From: Dyella lutea
GTDB lineage: Bacteria; Pseudomonadota; Gammaproteobacteria; Xanthomonadales; Rhodanobacteraceae
Direction: 5' to 3'
NCBI RefSeq assembly: GCF_024158035.1
Contig: NZ_JAMZEK010000003.1
Coordinates: forward strand, 855,463 to 919,462
DNA length: 64,000 nt
Both the position numbers and the translations under genes were made by a program. Positions 34,282-43,886 of the stretch are shown piece by piece; position 1 is the first letter of the stretch; the number at the start of each line of letters is the position of its first letter. The notes beneath the pieces are model-generated. The model made no database searches. It saw only the letters and a program-made list of their open reading frames with translations, and was not told the origin of the DNA.

Positions 34282-36288
34282 TTACGCACCGGCCCGGCCC
34301 ATCCGCGCCACCCAGCGGTACAACACGAATACCACGATGGCGAACGCGCCGCCGCCCAGCCACACGGCGTAGTCGGCAAAGCCTGAGCCGACCAGGGCCA
34401 GCGGGGCGTCCTTGTTGAGCCCGAGCTTTTCGGCGAAAGCCTTGATCGCGGCAATCACCACGCCGATGATGCTCTCGCCGACGATCAGGCCCGAAGCCAG
34501 CAGCACTCCGAGCTGCTTCACCGGCTCGGCACGCGGTCCCTTGTCGGCCTGGCGGTCGTAGACCCAGCCCACCACCGAACCGACCACCACCATCAGGGTG
34601 GAGACGGTCGGCAGGTAGATGCCCAGGCCCACCGCCAGCGGCGGCAGGCGGAAGCGGCTGACCCGGGCCAGTACCTCGTCGATCAGGATGATCGCCGCGC
34701 CGATGCCCGCGCCCGTCCAGATCAGGCTCCAGTCGATGTTGCCCTGGATCACGCCCTGCGCCAGCGCGGAGATCAGGCCCGCCTGCGGCGCCGGCAGCGC
34801 GTTGGCCGGGTTCACTCCCGGCGCGCCAAGGAAGCCGTAGGCCTGGTTCACCAGGTCCAGCACCGGCGGGATCACCGCCGCGCCGGCGATCACGCCGACA
34901 ACGAGCGCCGCCTGCTGCTTCCACGGCGTGGCGTCGACCAGCTGGCCGGTCTTGAGGTCCTGCAGGTTGTTGTTGGCGATGGCCGCCACGGTGAACACCA
35001 CCGCGGTGACGAACAGCGAGAACGCCACCAGCGCCTTGCCGGTATCGGGCGCAAGGTGCGGCTGCACGAACGCCGCCAGCAGCAGCGAGGAGCAGATCAC
35101 CACCAGGATGCCCACACCCGACAGCGGGCTGTTGGAGGAGCCGATCAGGCCGGCCATGTAGCCGCACACGGTGGAGACGAAGAAGCCCATCAGCACCACG
35201 AACGCCACGCCGCCGATCGCCAGCATCGCCACTTCGTTGCCCAGGCCGCTGACATTGGCGAAATGGCCGAGCAGCCAGGCGATCGGGACGAAGCAGGCCA
35301 GCGTGACCAGGCCGACGAGGCCGATCGGCATGTCGCGCTCGGTGCGCGGCAACGTGTCGGCCTGGCCGGCCTTGCGTACGCGGTTGGCCGCCATCGCGCC
35401 GGCCAGACCGCTGGCCACCGGCTTGACCAGCTTGGCCAGGGTCCAGATCGCCGAGACCGCGATGGCGCCGGCGCCGACATAACGCACCTTGTGGCTCCAG
35501 GTCGCCTGGGCGATATCCGCCAGGGCACCGGTGCCGCCGGCCAATGCGGCGTAGTGCGGCACGCCCCAGCCCCAGCCGATCAGCGCACCGACCAGCATCG
35601 CGATGCCGACCGAGATGCCTACCAGGTGGCCGATCGCGAACAGCGCGAACGACAGCCCGAAGTCGAAGCCGGTGACGCCGCCGCGGTCGTTGACCTTGAA
35701 GTACTTGACCACATCGGAGGCGAAGATCTGCGTGGCCACCACCACCGCGAACACCGCCGAGACGATCGAACCCCACAGCACGGCGAGCAGACCCGAGCGG
35801 CTGTCCTCGGTGGGCGTGTCGGTGCTGTCGTCACCGGCGCCGACCTTCAGCACCTCGGCGCAGGCAACGCCTTCCGGGTACGGCAGGTCCGAGCCGGTGA
35901 CCAGCGCGCGGCGCAGCGGGATCGAGTACATCACGCCGAGCACGCCGCCCAGCGCGCAGATGGCGAACGACAGCCAGAACGGGAACCCGGTCCACCAGCC
36001 GATGATGATCATGCCGGGCAGCACGAAGATGATCGACGACAGCGTGCCCGCCGCCGAGGCGATCGTCTGCACGACGTTGTTTTCCTGGATGGTGGAATCC
36101 TTGAAGCCCTTGAGCAGGGCCATCGAGATCACCGCCGCGGGAATCGAGGTGGAGAACGTGAGGCCGGCCTTCAGGCCGAAGAACACATTGGCGGCAGTGA
36201 ACACGACGGTGATCACCACGCCGATGATCAGGCCGCGTACGGTCAGTTCGGTGCGCGGCTCCAGGCCCGGCGCTTTGGGTTGGCTCAC
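34282..36288 (-). CDS. OPT family oligopeptide transporter
   Basis: 668 residues from a GTG at 36288, chosen for GGGGAG 9 nt upstream; a TTG at 36312 is open but weak. About 14-16 hydrophobic segments. The OPT landmarks are ELTVRGLIIGVVITVVFTAANVFFGLKAGLTFSTSIPAAVISMALL at the N-terminus, the loop SIPLRRALVTGSDLPYPEGVACAEVLK, and NNNLQDLKTGQLVDATPWKQQ. Prokaryotic OPT proteins import peptides or metal chelates with a proton gradient; the substrate here is not determinable. It is probably monocistronic. Confidence 0.92.
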   Translation of the reverse strand: MSQPKAPGLEPRTELTVRGLIIGVVITVVFTAANVFFGLKAGLTFSTSIPAAVISMALLKGFKDSTIQENNVVQTIASAAGTLSSIIFVLPGMIIIGWWTGFPFWLSFAICALGGVLGVMYSIPLRRALVTGSDLPYPEGVACAEVLKVGAGDDSTDTPTEDSRSGLLAVLWGSIVSAVFAVVVATQIFASDVVKYFKVNDRGGVTGFDFGLSFALFAIGHLVGISVGIAMLVGALIGWGWGVPHYAALAGGTGALADIAQATWSHKVRYVGAGAIAVSAIWTLAKLVKPVASGLAGAMAANRVRKAGQADTLPRTERDMPIGLVGLVTLACFVPIAWLLGHFANVSGLGNEVAMLAIGGVAFVVLMGFFVSTVCGYMAGLIGSSNSPLSGVGILVVICSSLLLAAFVQPHLAPDTGKALVAFSLFVTAVVFTVAAIANNNLQDLKTGQLVDATPWKQQAALVVGVIAGAAVIPPVLDLVNQAYGFLGAPGVNPANALPAPQAGLISALAQGVIQGNIDWSLIWTGAGIGAAIILIDEVLARVSRFRLPPLAVGLGIYLPTVSTLMVVVGSVVGWVYDRQADKGPRAEPVKQLGVLLASGLIVGESIIGVVIAAIKAFAEKLGLNKDAPLALVGSGFADYAVWLGGGAFAIVVFVLYRWVARMGRAGA

Positions 36289-36375
36289 GTGCAGGACTCC
36301 CCGGATGGACAAGGCCCGAACGATAGCGTGGAACGCCCTCGCATGGCAGCGCGCACCGCCGCATGGGCCGCTGGG

Positions 36376-37350
36376 TCAGCCGTCCGGCGGGAAGGCCCAA
36401 CGCAGGAAGTCCGGCAATACGGCCGCCCAGGCTGCCTGCCTGTGCTGTGCGTCAGGCACAAGTTCCAGTGCCACCCGGCCGGCGCGCGGCGGATCGGCGG
36501 GACTGCCCTCGACCACGCCGTAGCCGAGCTGGCGTAGGCCACGCAGTGCGTGGCCGTCGGGCGCACGCCAGCCGTTCACCAGGTCCTGTACGTCGTCCAC
36601 CGCGTCGATCACGCCGTCGTGGTCGCGGTCGGCGGTTTCCTCGCCGGTGCCCACCGACAGCCACAACCGCAGTTCCGGCCGTGCCGGGCCCCGGTTCACC
36701 ATGTGCAGCGCCAGCCGCGAGCGCTGTGCGGCCCCGGCGCTGCTGCGGTCGGCCGCCACCCAGAACGAAGGCGAGAAAGCGCCGATCGTGCCGAACCGGT
36801 CCGGCGCGTTCCAGCCCAGGCCGAAGGCACTCAGGCCGCCGAGCGACCAGCCCAGCACGGCGCGCCCGCGCGGCGTGGGTTCGGCGCGGTAATGGACGTC
36901 GACGTAAGGCAGCAGCGTGCCGATGAACCATTGCGCGTAGGCCGCTGCGTTCGTACCGATGGGTCCGACCGGCGAGCTGCCGACGATCGGACGGTGGCGA
37001 CCGCGGTCGAACAGGCCGTATTGCGCAAGCCGGTCCGGCAGCGCATCGACAGCGACCACGATCACCGGCGCGATGGCATGCGCGCCTTCCAGCCGGGCCA
37101 GCGTGGCGCGCATCGCCAGCGCGTCCATGTCCTGGCCGTCGTTGGCGTACAGCACCGGGTAGCGCGCCGTGCCCAGGGCGTAACCCGGCGGCAGGAACAC
37201 GCGCACGTGGAAACCGCCCGGGGCTAGCGCGCCTCCGGGGAGCGTGAGCTGCTGCGTGTCGAGGATCGGCGATGGGCCTGCCGCCCGCGCCGCCCCCGTG
37301 CCCAGGGCGGCCAGCCAGAACAGCGCGAGACAACCACGAACGAACCCCAT
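36376..37350 (-). CDS. Secreted alpha/beta-hydrolase (esterase D-like) with calcium-loop-like insertion
   Basis: 324 residues from the ATG at 37350 (GGGAG upstream). A signal peptide (MGFVRGCLALFWLAALGTGAARA) precedes an esterase-D/enterochelin-esterase-like domain. This has RVFLPPGYALGTARYPVLYANDGQDM, the nucleophile elbow VLGWSLGGLSAFGLGW, and a His near the C-terminus (VPDAQHRQAAW). Between them, about residues 240-255, stands DRDHDGVIDAVDDV, which matches the DxDxDGxxDxxD calcium loop of dockerins and EF-hands. The substrate is unknown. It is a single gene between the OPT transporter and the RluA-type synthase. Confidence 0.85.
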   Translation of the reverse strand: MGFVRGCLALFWLAALGTGAARAAGPSPILDTQQLTLPGGALAPGGFHVRVFLPPGYALGTARYPVLYANDGQDMDALAMRATLARLEGAHAIAPVIVVAVDALPDRLAQYGLFDRGRHRPIVGSSPVGPIGTNAAAYAQWFIGTLLPYVDVHYRAEPTPRGRAVLGWSLGGLSAFGLGWNAPDRFGTIGAFSPSFWVAADRSSAGAAQRSRLALHMVNRGPARPELRLWLSVGTGEETADRDHDGVIDAVDDVQDLVNGWRAPDGHALRGLRQLGYGVVEGSPADPPRAGRVALELVPDAQHRQAAWAAVLPDFLRWAFPPDG

Positions 37351-37381
37351 ACCAGCTCCCCGGCAGCGAACAGCCGCCACC

Positions 37382-38248
37382 CTAGCGCAGCACCCGGCTG
37401 CTCTCGAAATGCCGCGGCTCGCCGGTCAGCGGATCGACGAAATCCAGGGCGCGGGCCAGCAACTGCAGCGGACGCGCCGGATCGTCCGGCGCCGGAGCGG
37501 CAAGCTGCGGGTACAGCGGGTCGTTCGCGATCGGCGCGCCGAGCCCGGCCATGTGCAGGCGCAACTGATGTTTGCGACCGGTGACCGGGCGAAGCCGGTA
37601 ACGCCACAGCGCCGCGTCGCGCCCGATCACCTCGATGCGCGTTTCGCTGTTCGGCTCGCCGGGCACCTCGCGCATGCGGAAGAACGGCTCGCCACGCTCG
37701 ATGCGCGAGCGCCGCACGAGAGGAAAATCCAGCGTCGGCAGCGGCGGCGCCAGTGCTTCATAGAGCTTGCCGATTCGCCGCTCGCGGAACAGGCGCAGGT
37801 AGTCGTCGCGGTTGTCCGGCCGCGCGGAGAACAGCACCAGGCCCGAGGTCAGCCGGTCGAGCCGGTGCAGCGGCACCAGGTCGGGATTGCCGGTCAGCGC
37901 CACCAGGCGGGCCAGCAGGGTCTGCGTCACGTAGGAGCCGACCGGCGTTACCGGCAGGCCCGGCGGCTTGTCGGCCACCACCAGGTGCGGGTCCGCATGA
38001 ACCACGTGCACGTCGCCGGGAATCGCCGGCTCATCGGCCACCTCGCGGAAATAGCGCACCGGCATGCCCGTGCGGTAGCGCGTCTGTGCCGTGATCGGCG
38101 CACCGTCGGCGTCGAGCACGCGGCCGCGGGCGATGCGGTCGAGCCAGCGCTCTCGGGGGATCGCGGCAAAGTGATCGCACAGGCAATCCAGCACCGTGGA
38201 CCAGGGGCCGGGCGGCAGATGCAGAGTACTGGGGGGAATCGAAGACAC
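37382..38248 (-). CDS. RluA-family pseudouridine synthase
   Basis: 288 residues if it starts at the GTG at 38248; no ATG lies between there and 38383, and the longer version would have a non-coding-looking N-terminus. Motifs are VHVVHADPHLVVADKPPGLPVTPVG, the catalytic LVPLHRLDRLTSGLVLFSARP, and LRPVTGRKHQLRLHMAGLGAPIANDPLYP. The arrangement fits the RluA superfamily (TruC/RluC/D relatives), modifying tRNA or rRNA; the target base is undetermined. It is divergent from yaeQ. Confidence 0.85.
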   Translation of the reverse strand: MSSIPPSTLHLPPGPWSTVLDCLCDHFAAIPRERWLDRIARGRVLDADGAPITAQTRYRTGMPVRYFREVADEPAIPGDVHVVHADPHLVVADKPPGLPVTPVGSYVTQTLLARLVALTGNPDLVPLHRLDRLTSGLVLFSARPDNRDDYLRLFRERRIGKLYEALAPPLPTLDFPLVRRSRIERGEPFFRMREVPGEPNSETRIEVIGRDAALWRYRLRPVTGRKHQLRLHMAGLGAPIANDPLYPQLAAPAPDDPARPLQLLARALDFVDPLTGEPRHFESSRVLR

Positions 38249-38381
38249 GGCGGGCGATCGGCGGGAAACGTCGGCCAGCGTAACCCGGCCGCCACGCGCC
38301 CGACCATGGCTGAGTCCGACCGGCGCCGCGCTCCCGCCTGCTGCCGGTAGACTGCGCGGCTGACTCCCGGGAATGTATCGC

Positions 38382-38927
38382 ATGGCCCCCAACGCCACCA
38401 TCTACAAGGCCGAACTGCAGGTCAGCAACATGGACCGGCACTACTACGCCGCCCATACGCTCACCCTGGCCTGCCATCCCTCGGAAACCGCCGAGCGGTT
38501 GATGGTGCGGCTGCTCGCCTTCGCCCTGTACGCCGACGAGCGGCTGGAGTTCGGCAAGGGCCTGAGCAACGAGGAGGAGCCCGACCTCTGGCACAGGAAC
38601 TACGCCGGCGAGATCGAGCTGCTGATCGAGCTGGGCCAGCCGGACGAGTCGCGCATCCGCAAGGCCTGCGCCCGCGCCCGGCAGGTGGTGGTGGTCAACT
38701 ACGGCGGCCACGCGGCCGACGTGTGGTGGGACAAGATCGCCACCAGCCTCGCACGACACCGCAACCTCACCGTGCTGGACATCCCCGAGGCCACCGTGCG
38801 GCAACTGGCGGAACTGCTCGAGCGCAGCATGCGCCTGCAGGTACTGGTCCAGGACGGCGAGCTGCAGCTGATGGACGGCAGCCGCAGCGTCAGCGTGCAC
38901 GCCCGCCGGCGCATGGGGTCGGACTGA
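38382..38927 (+). CDS. yaeQ: YaeQ family protein
   Basis: 181 residues from the ATG at 38382. Conserved features are NATIYKAELQVSNMDRHYYAAHTLTLACHPSETAERLMVRLLAFALYADERLEFGKGLSNEEEPDLW and later VDYGG-type VNYGGHAADVWWDKI. YaeQ has a PD-(D/E)xK nuclease-like fold. E. coli and Salmonella members were linked to suppression of an rfaH defect, but the biochemical role is unresolved. It appears to be a single gene. Confidence 0.92.
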   Translation: MAPNATIYKAELQVSNMDRHYYAAHTLTLACHPSETAERLMVRLLAFALYADERLEFGKGLSNEEEPDLWHRNYAGEIELLIELGQPDESRIRKACARARQVVVVNYGGHAADVWWDKIATSLARHRNLTVLDIPEATVRQLAELLERSMRLQVLVQDGELQLMDGSRSVSVHARRRMGSD

Positions 38928-39072
38928 CCGATCGCCAGGCCGCCGACGGGCACCACCGACGCCGGCCGACGGCCGGTACGGAAGGCGCCATCGACCCGGC
39001 GTGGAAAGCCGTGCGGGGGCGGTGTAACGTCAGCGCACCCGCAGGCACGGGCAGCGACACGGGCAGCGGACG

Positions 39073-39083
39073 CCCCCCCCCCC
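39073..39083. repeat. Run of 11 cytosines
   Basis: An uninterrupted C11 tract about 36 bp upstream of the PAS-GGDEF-EAL start. It is the longest homopolymer noticed in the window and sits where it could change promoter or ribosome-binding spacing. Confidence 0.8.
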
Positions 39084-39118
39084 GGAATCGGCACAGACCA
39101 GGATCGAGGCGGTGCGTC

Positions 39119-41590
39119 ATGGGCAGTGCGATGGATCTCGGGAGCATCACACCGATACTTTCGACGGTCTCGGACGGCGTCGTCATGACCGACCGCGAAC
39201 GCCGCGTCACCTACGTCAACCAGTCGTTCATCGACCTCACCGGCTACGCCAGCGACGACCTGGTGGGCCGCACCTGCAGCGTGCTGCAGGGTCCACAGAC
39301 CAACCCAGACACCGTGCGCGCGATGCGCGCCGCGTTGGATGCCGGCGAATCGTTCTGCGGTGAGATCCTCAACTACACCAAGGCCGGCGAGACGTTCTGG
39401 AACGAACTCACGATCACCCCCGTGTTCGAGCAGGGGGTGCTGTCGGGCTTCCTCGGCATCACCCGCGACAGCTCGGCGCGCAAGCAGGCGCTGGAAGTCC
39501 AGGCGTCGCGCGAGCGGCTGTACCGGTTCCTGTTCGAGCACGTGCAGGCGGGCATCGTGCTGCACAAGGCCGACACCGAGATCATCTACGCCAACCAGAC
39601 CGCGCTGCAGCTGCTGGGCATGAGCTACGACGTGCTGCTGGGCGCGTTCTACACCGACGAGCGATTCGATTTCATCCGCGAGGACGGCTCGCCGATGCCC
39701 CCGGAGGAGTTTCCCGTGGCGCGGGCGCTGGCGTACCGGGCGGCGGTGGGCAACTACGTTCTCGGCCTGCGCCGCTGCAGCGACCACCGGCTTGTCTGGG
39801 TCATGTGCAATGCCATCCCCAACCTCGACGGGAACGGCGAACCCACCGAGGTGGTGGTGAGCTTCACCGAAGTCACCGGGCTGAAGCAGGCCGAGCAGGC
39901 GCTGAAGCAGTCCGAGGAGCGCCTCAGCCTGATGCTGCGCGGCGCCAACGATGCCGCCTGGGACTGGGACCTGGCCGCCGACGAGCTGTACTACTCGCCG
40001 CGCTGGTGGCACATGCTCGGCCTCGAACCCGGCGCGCTGCCGGTAGACTCGCAGCTGTGGAAGCGGCGCATGCACCCGGACGACGTGGATCGCGTGCTGG
40101 CCGCGTTCGAGGAGTTCCTGGGCGGCGACACCGAGAGCTACCAGCTGGAGTTCAGCCTGCAGCATCGCGATGGCCACTACGTGCCGGTGCTCTCGCGCGG
40201 GTTCATCCTGCGCGATGCCGATGGCCGCCCCACCCGCGTCTCGGGCACCAACACCGATCTCACCGAGCGCAAGCGCACCGAGCAGCAGATCCATCGACTG
40301 GCTTATTTCGACATGCTCACCGGCCTGCCGAACCGCCGCCAGCTGATGGAGCGCCTCGGCCGGATCCTGGCTCGGCCGGCGCCGGAGCGGCAGCTCGGCG
40401 CGATGCTGTTCGTCGACCTGGACAACTTCAAGCTGCTCAACGACACGATGGGCCACGATGTCGGCGACCTGCTGCTCAAGCAGGTGACCCGCCGGCTGCA
40501 CGCGTGCGTGCGGGGGCAGGACGTGCTCGGCCGGCTCGGCGGCGACGAGTTCGTGGCCCTGCTCGACGACCTCGGCCGCGACCCCAACACCGCGCTGCAA
40601 CGGGCCGAGGGTGTGGCGCACAAGATCCGCGACGTGCTCGCCCTGCCCTACACGCTGGACGGCATCGACTACCGCTGCACGGTGAGCGTGGGCATCGCCC
40701 TGTTCGAGCAGGGCGAGCGCGGAGCGGAGAACACCCTGAAGCACGCGGACCTGGCGATGTACCACGCCAAGTCGGCCGGCAAGAACACGCTGCGTGTGTA
40801 CGACCAGGCCATGCAGGTGGCCATGCAGGAGCGGCTGGCGCTGGAGCACGACCTGCGCAACGACCTGCAGGCGCGCCGGTTGCGTCTGCACTTCCAGCCG
40901 CAGGTGGACAGCGAGGGCCGCACGGTCAGCGCCGAGGTGCTGCTGCGCTGGAACCACCCGGTGCGCGGCGACGTGCCACCCGCGCAGTTCATCCCGCTGG
41001 CCGAAGCGACCGGGCTGATCCTGCCGCTGGGCGAGTGGGTGCTGGAAGCGGCCTGCCGCCAGCTCGCCGCCTGGGCGCTGCATCCACCTACCGCCGGGTT
41101 GAGCCTGTCGGTGAATGCCAGCGTGCGGCAGTTCCACGACCCGGGCTTCGTCCAGGGCGTGATCGAGGTCCTCGAACGCACCGGTGCCGACCCGTCGCGG
41201 CTGGTGCTCGAGGTCACCGAGAGTCTGTTTGCCGAGAACATGGAGCAGATGATCGAGCGGATGGCGCGCCTGCGGGAACGCGGCGTGCGCTTCGCGCTGG
41301 ACGACTTCGGCACTGGCTACTCCTCACTCAGTTACCTGCAGCGCATGCCGCTGGACGAGATCAAGATCGACCGCTCCTTCGTGCAGGACACCCGCCACGA
41401 CGAGCACGGCGCGACGATTACCCGGATGATCATCTCGCTGGCCGGCAACCTGGGGATCAAGACCGTCGCCGAAGGCGTGGAAACCACCGAGCAGCGCGAC
41501 TTCCTGTATCGCCAGGGCTGCCACCACTACCAGGGCTACCTGTTCGGCAAGGCCATGCCGCTGGAGGCATTCGAGGCCCAGCTGCGCTGA
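39119..41590 (+). CDS. Cytoplasmic PAS-PAS-PAS-GGDEF-EAL protein
   Basis: 823 residues from the ATG at 39119 (a second ATG follows at 39131). There are three PAS/PAC units, about 1-120, 125-245 and 248-370. The first has the LOV-like NQSFIDLTGYASDDLVGRTCSVLQGPQT, but with TCSVLQG in place of NCRFLQG, so the flavin-reactive Cys is not in the usual place. The GGDEF domain keeps GGDEF (474-478) but has no clear RxxD five residues ahead. The EAL domain has EVLLRW at 606 and DDFGTGYSSLSYL, with its metal-binding acidic residues largely present. It may make or degrade cyclic-di-GMP. There is no membrane segment. Confidence 0.92.
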   Translation: MGSAMDLGSITPILSTVSDGVVMTDRERRVTYVNQSFIDLTGYASDDLVGRTCSVLQGPQTNPDTVRAMRAALDAGESFCGEILNYTKAGETFWNELTITPVFEQGVLSGFLGITRDSSARKQALEVQASRERLYRFLFEHVQAGIVLHKADTEIIYANQTALQLLGMSYDVLLGAFYTDERFDFIREDGSPMPPEEFPVARALAYRAAVGNYVLGLRRCSDHRLVWVMCNAIPNLDGNGEPTEVVVSFTEVTGLKQAEQALKQSEERLSLMLRGANDAAWDWDLAADELYYSPRWWHMLGLEPGALPVDSQLWKRRMHPDDVDRVLAAFEEFLGGDTESYQLEFSLQHRDGHYVPVLSRGFILRDADGRPTRVSGTNTDLTERKRTEQQIHRLAYFDMLTGLPNRRQLMERLGRILARPAPERQLGAMLFVDLDNFKLLNDTMGHDVGDLLLKQVTRRLHACVRGQDVLGRLGGDEFVALLDDLGRDPNTALQRAEGVAHKIRDVLALPYTLDGIDYRCTVSVGIALFEQGERGAENTLKHADLAMYHAKSAGKNTLRVYDQAMQVAMQERLALEHDLRNDLQARRLRLHFQPQVDSEGRTVSAEVLLRWNHPVRGDVPPAQFIPLAEATGLILPLGEWVLEAACRQLAAWALHPPTAGLSLSVNASVRQFHDPGFVQGVIEVLERTGADPSRLVLEVTESLFAENMEQMIERMARLRERGVRFALDDFGTGYSSLSYLQRMPLDEIKIDRSFVQDTRHDEHGATITRMIISLAGNLGIKTVAEGVETTEQRDFLYRQGCHHYQGYLFGKAMPLEAFEAQLR

Positions 41591-41675
41591 GCCCGTCGTC
41601 TGAGACCATCGGCGAGTGGCCGGCACGGCCCGCGCGCTGATAACGTTTACGCTCCACCCCAGGGGACAACCGAAG

Positions 41676-43661
41676 ATGTCGCGAAAAGCTCTTGCCGCCT
41701 CGGTGCGTGCGGGCCTGCTGCCCGTGCTCGCCACCGCCCTGCTGGCCGTCTCGGCCGGCGTCGCTGCCCGGCAGGATGCCGCTCCGCAATACCCCAACTA
41801 CCCGAGCGAGACCCCGGCGAAGTTCACGCCGGTCAACGCCGACGCCGATTTCGAGCGCCGCGTGGTGATGATCCCGATGCGCGACGGGGTGAAGCTGCAC
41901 ACGGTGATCCTGATCCCGAAGAACCTCAACGGCGACCATGCGAAGAAGGCCGGCATCCTGCTCACCCGCACACCCTATGACGCCGACGGCATGACCACCC
42001 TGGCGCAGAGCGGCCACCTCGAGTCGAATCTCGAGGGCTACGACAACGCGGTCGACGTGATCGTCGAGGATGGCTACATCCGCGTGGTGCAGGACGTGCG
42101 CGGCAAGTACCACTCCGAGGGCGACTACGTGATGAACCGCCCGCCGCACGGGCCGATCAACCCGACCCCGGTCGACGACGCCACCGATACCTGGGACACC
42201 ATCGACTGGCTGGTGAAGCACGTGCCGGAGAGCAATGGCAAGGTCGGCACGCTGGGCATCTCCTACGACGGCTTCGAGCCGCTGATGGCGCTGATCCACC
42301 CGCATCCTGCCCTGAAGGTGTCGGTGCCGATGAACCCGATGGTCGACGGCTGGATGGGCGACGACTGGTTCCACCACGGCGCCTTCCGCCAGCAGAACCT
42401 GCCCTACATCTACGAGCAGACCGCCAGCCGCGACAACAGCTACAAGTGGTGGTCGAACGTGCATGACGACTACGACCTGTACCTGCGCGCCGGCTCGGCC
42501 GGGGAGCTGGCCCGCGAGCACGGCATGGAGCAGTTGCCGTTCTGGCAAAAGGTGCTGGCCCACCCGGCCTACGACAGCTTCTGGCAGGACCAGGCGGTGG
42601 ACAGGCTCCTCGCGAAGGAGCCGCTGAAGGTGCCGGTGATGCTGGTGCACAGCCTGTGGGACCAGGAGGACATCTACGGCGCCATCGCGGTGTACAAGGC
42701 GATCAAGCCCAAGGACACCAGCGGCACCATGGTCAAGCTGGTAATGGGCCCGTGGCACCACGGCCAGGAAATCGGCGATGGCAGCTCGCTTGGGGCGATC
42801 CGGTTCGGCAGCGACACCGGCAAGTATTTCCGCGAGCACGTGTTGCGCCCCTACCTGGCACAGTACCTGAAGAACGACGCACCGAAGGCCGACGTGGCCC
42901 CGGTCACCGCCTTCCAGACCGGCACCAACCGCTGGGAGAGCCTCAAACGCTGGCCCGCCGGCTGCAACAGCGGCTGCACCATCAAGCCCACGCCGCTGTA
43001 CCTGGGCGACGGCATGAAGGCCACGTTCGGCAGGCCGGCGGACGACGATGGCGACAGCTACGTCTCCGACCCGGCGCATCCGGTGCCGTTCCGTGCCCGG
43101 CCGATCCAGCCGGTCGCCTACGGCGAGCACGACACCTGGGCGCAGTGGCTGGTGGACGACCAGCGCGAGGCTTCCGGCCGCACCGACGTGCTGAGCTACA
43201 CCTCCGACGTGCTGACCGCCCCAGTGACCATCGCCGGCGAGCCGCAGGTGCATCTGACCGCCTCGACCACTGGCACCGACAGCGACTGGGTGGTGAAGCT
43301 GATCGACGTGTATCCGGACGAGGTCGCCGCGCAACCGGAGATGGGCGGCTACCAGCTCGCCGTGGCGATGGACATCCTGCGCGGACGCTACCGCCAGGGC
43401 TTCGACAAGCCCGAGCCGATCACGCCGAACACCCCGCTGCCGTACACCTTCGCCCTGCCGACCACCAACCACGTCTTCCTGCCCGGCCACCGCATCATGG
43501 TGCAGGTGCAGTCCAGCTGGTTCCCGCTGTACGACCGCAACCCGCAGACTTTCGTGCCGAACATCTTCCTGGCCAGGCCGGAGGACTATCGCAAGGCCAC
43601 GCAGGAAGTGTTCCACACCAGCTACGTGGAACTGCCGGTGGTGGCAGCGAAGGGCTCATGA
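41676..43661 (+). CDS. CocE/NonD family hydrolase (alpha-amino-acid ester hydrolase-like)
   Basis: 661 residues from the ATG at 41676. A signal peptide (about 1-32, ending AGVAARQ) leads into an alpha/beta-hydrolase. It has MRDGVKLHTVILIPK, TRTPYDADGM, VVQDVRGKYHSEGDY, the nucleophile in LGISYDGFEPLMAL (Ser196), a cap rich in Asp/Glu/Trp, VMGPWHHGQ (catalytic His), and a C-terminal jelly-roll domain. Xanthomonas and Acetobacter homologues hydrolyse and synthesise beta-lactam side-chain esters. The physiological substrate is probably an amino-acid ester or dipeptide. It is periplasmic or secreted. Confidence 0.9.
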   Translation: MSRKALAASVRAGLLPVLATALLAVSAGVAARQDAAPQYPNYPSETPAKFTPVNADADFERRVVMIPMRDGVKLHTVILIPKNLNGDHAKKAGILLTRTPYDADGMTTLAQSGHLESNLEGYDNAVDVIVEDGYIRVVQDVRGKYHSEGDYVMNRPPHGPINPTPVDDATDTWDTIDWLVKHVPESNGKVGTLGISYDGFEPLMALIHPHPALKVSVPMNPMVDGWMGDDWFHHGAFRQQNLPYIYEQTASRDNSYKWWSNVHDDYDLYLRAGSAGELAREHGMEQLPFWQKVLAHPAYDSFWQDQAVDRLLAKEPLKVPVMLVHSLWDQEDIYGAIAVYKAIKPKDTSGTMVKLVMGPWHHGQEIGDGSSLGAIRFGSDTGKYFREHVLRPYLAQYLKNDAPKADVAPVTAFQTGTNRWESLKRWPAGCNSGCTIKPTPLYLGDGMKATFGRPADDDGDSYVSDPAHPVPFRARPIQPVAYGEHDTWAQWLVDDQREASGRTDVLSYTSDVLTAPVTIAGEPQVHLTASTTGTDSDWVVKLIDVYPDEVAAQPEMGGYQLAVAMDILRGRYRQGFDKPEPITPNTPLPYTFALPTTNHVFLPGHRIMVQVQSSWFPLYDRNPQTFVPNIFLARPEDYRKATQEVFHTSYVELPVVAAKGS

Positions 43662-43763
43662 GCGGGGCCCGCGCCTTTCGCGCGTCGTCGGGCGAAACGC
43701 GGCGGCGGCGCGCGAAAGCTGTCATCATGGCCGCGCGCGGGGATCACCCCGCAGGAGCGCGCC

Positions 43764-43883
43764 ATGAAAGGTCTGAACCAGCAGAAAGGCGACAAGAAGA
43801 AAGCCTTGAAGACGCCCAAGGAAAAGAAGGCCGAGAAGGCGGCCAAGAAGGCGGCCAAGGGAAACAGCTTCCCCGGGCACTGA
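43764..43883 (+). CDS. Lysine-rich small protein, 39 aa
   Basis: ATG at 43764 preceded by GGAG (8 nt) and followed directly by a terminator, so it is a believable gene despite its size. The product MKGLNQQKGDKKKALKTPKEK... is almost half lysine and alanine, with helical KAxxKAA repeats and ends GNSFPGH. It is likely a nucleic-acid- or ribosome-associated peptide (inference); no named family is recognised. Confidence 0.7.
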   Translation: MKGLNQQKGDKKKALKTPKEKKAEKAAKKAAKGNSFPGH

Positions 43884-43886
43884 ACG

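Noticed and set aside
39200..39300. LOV-type photosensor in the first PAS domain
   Set aside because: The region reads RTCSVLQGPQT and the usual NCRFLQG flavin-binding motif is not exact; calling blue-light sensing from this would overstate the evidence, though the Cys in TCSVLQG merits an alignment.
38699..41137. Very long antisense frame (812 codons) opposite the PAS-GGDEF-EAL gene
   Set aside because: It is a mirror of a well-motivated gene in GC-rich DNA; the translation is His/Gln/Val/Leu-rich with no domain, signal or ribosome-binding site.
41457..43616. Antisense frame of 719 codons opposite the CocE-type hydrolase
   Set aside because: Same reason: the real gene has signal peptide, nucleophile and His motifs.
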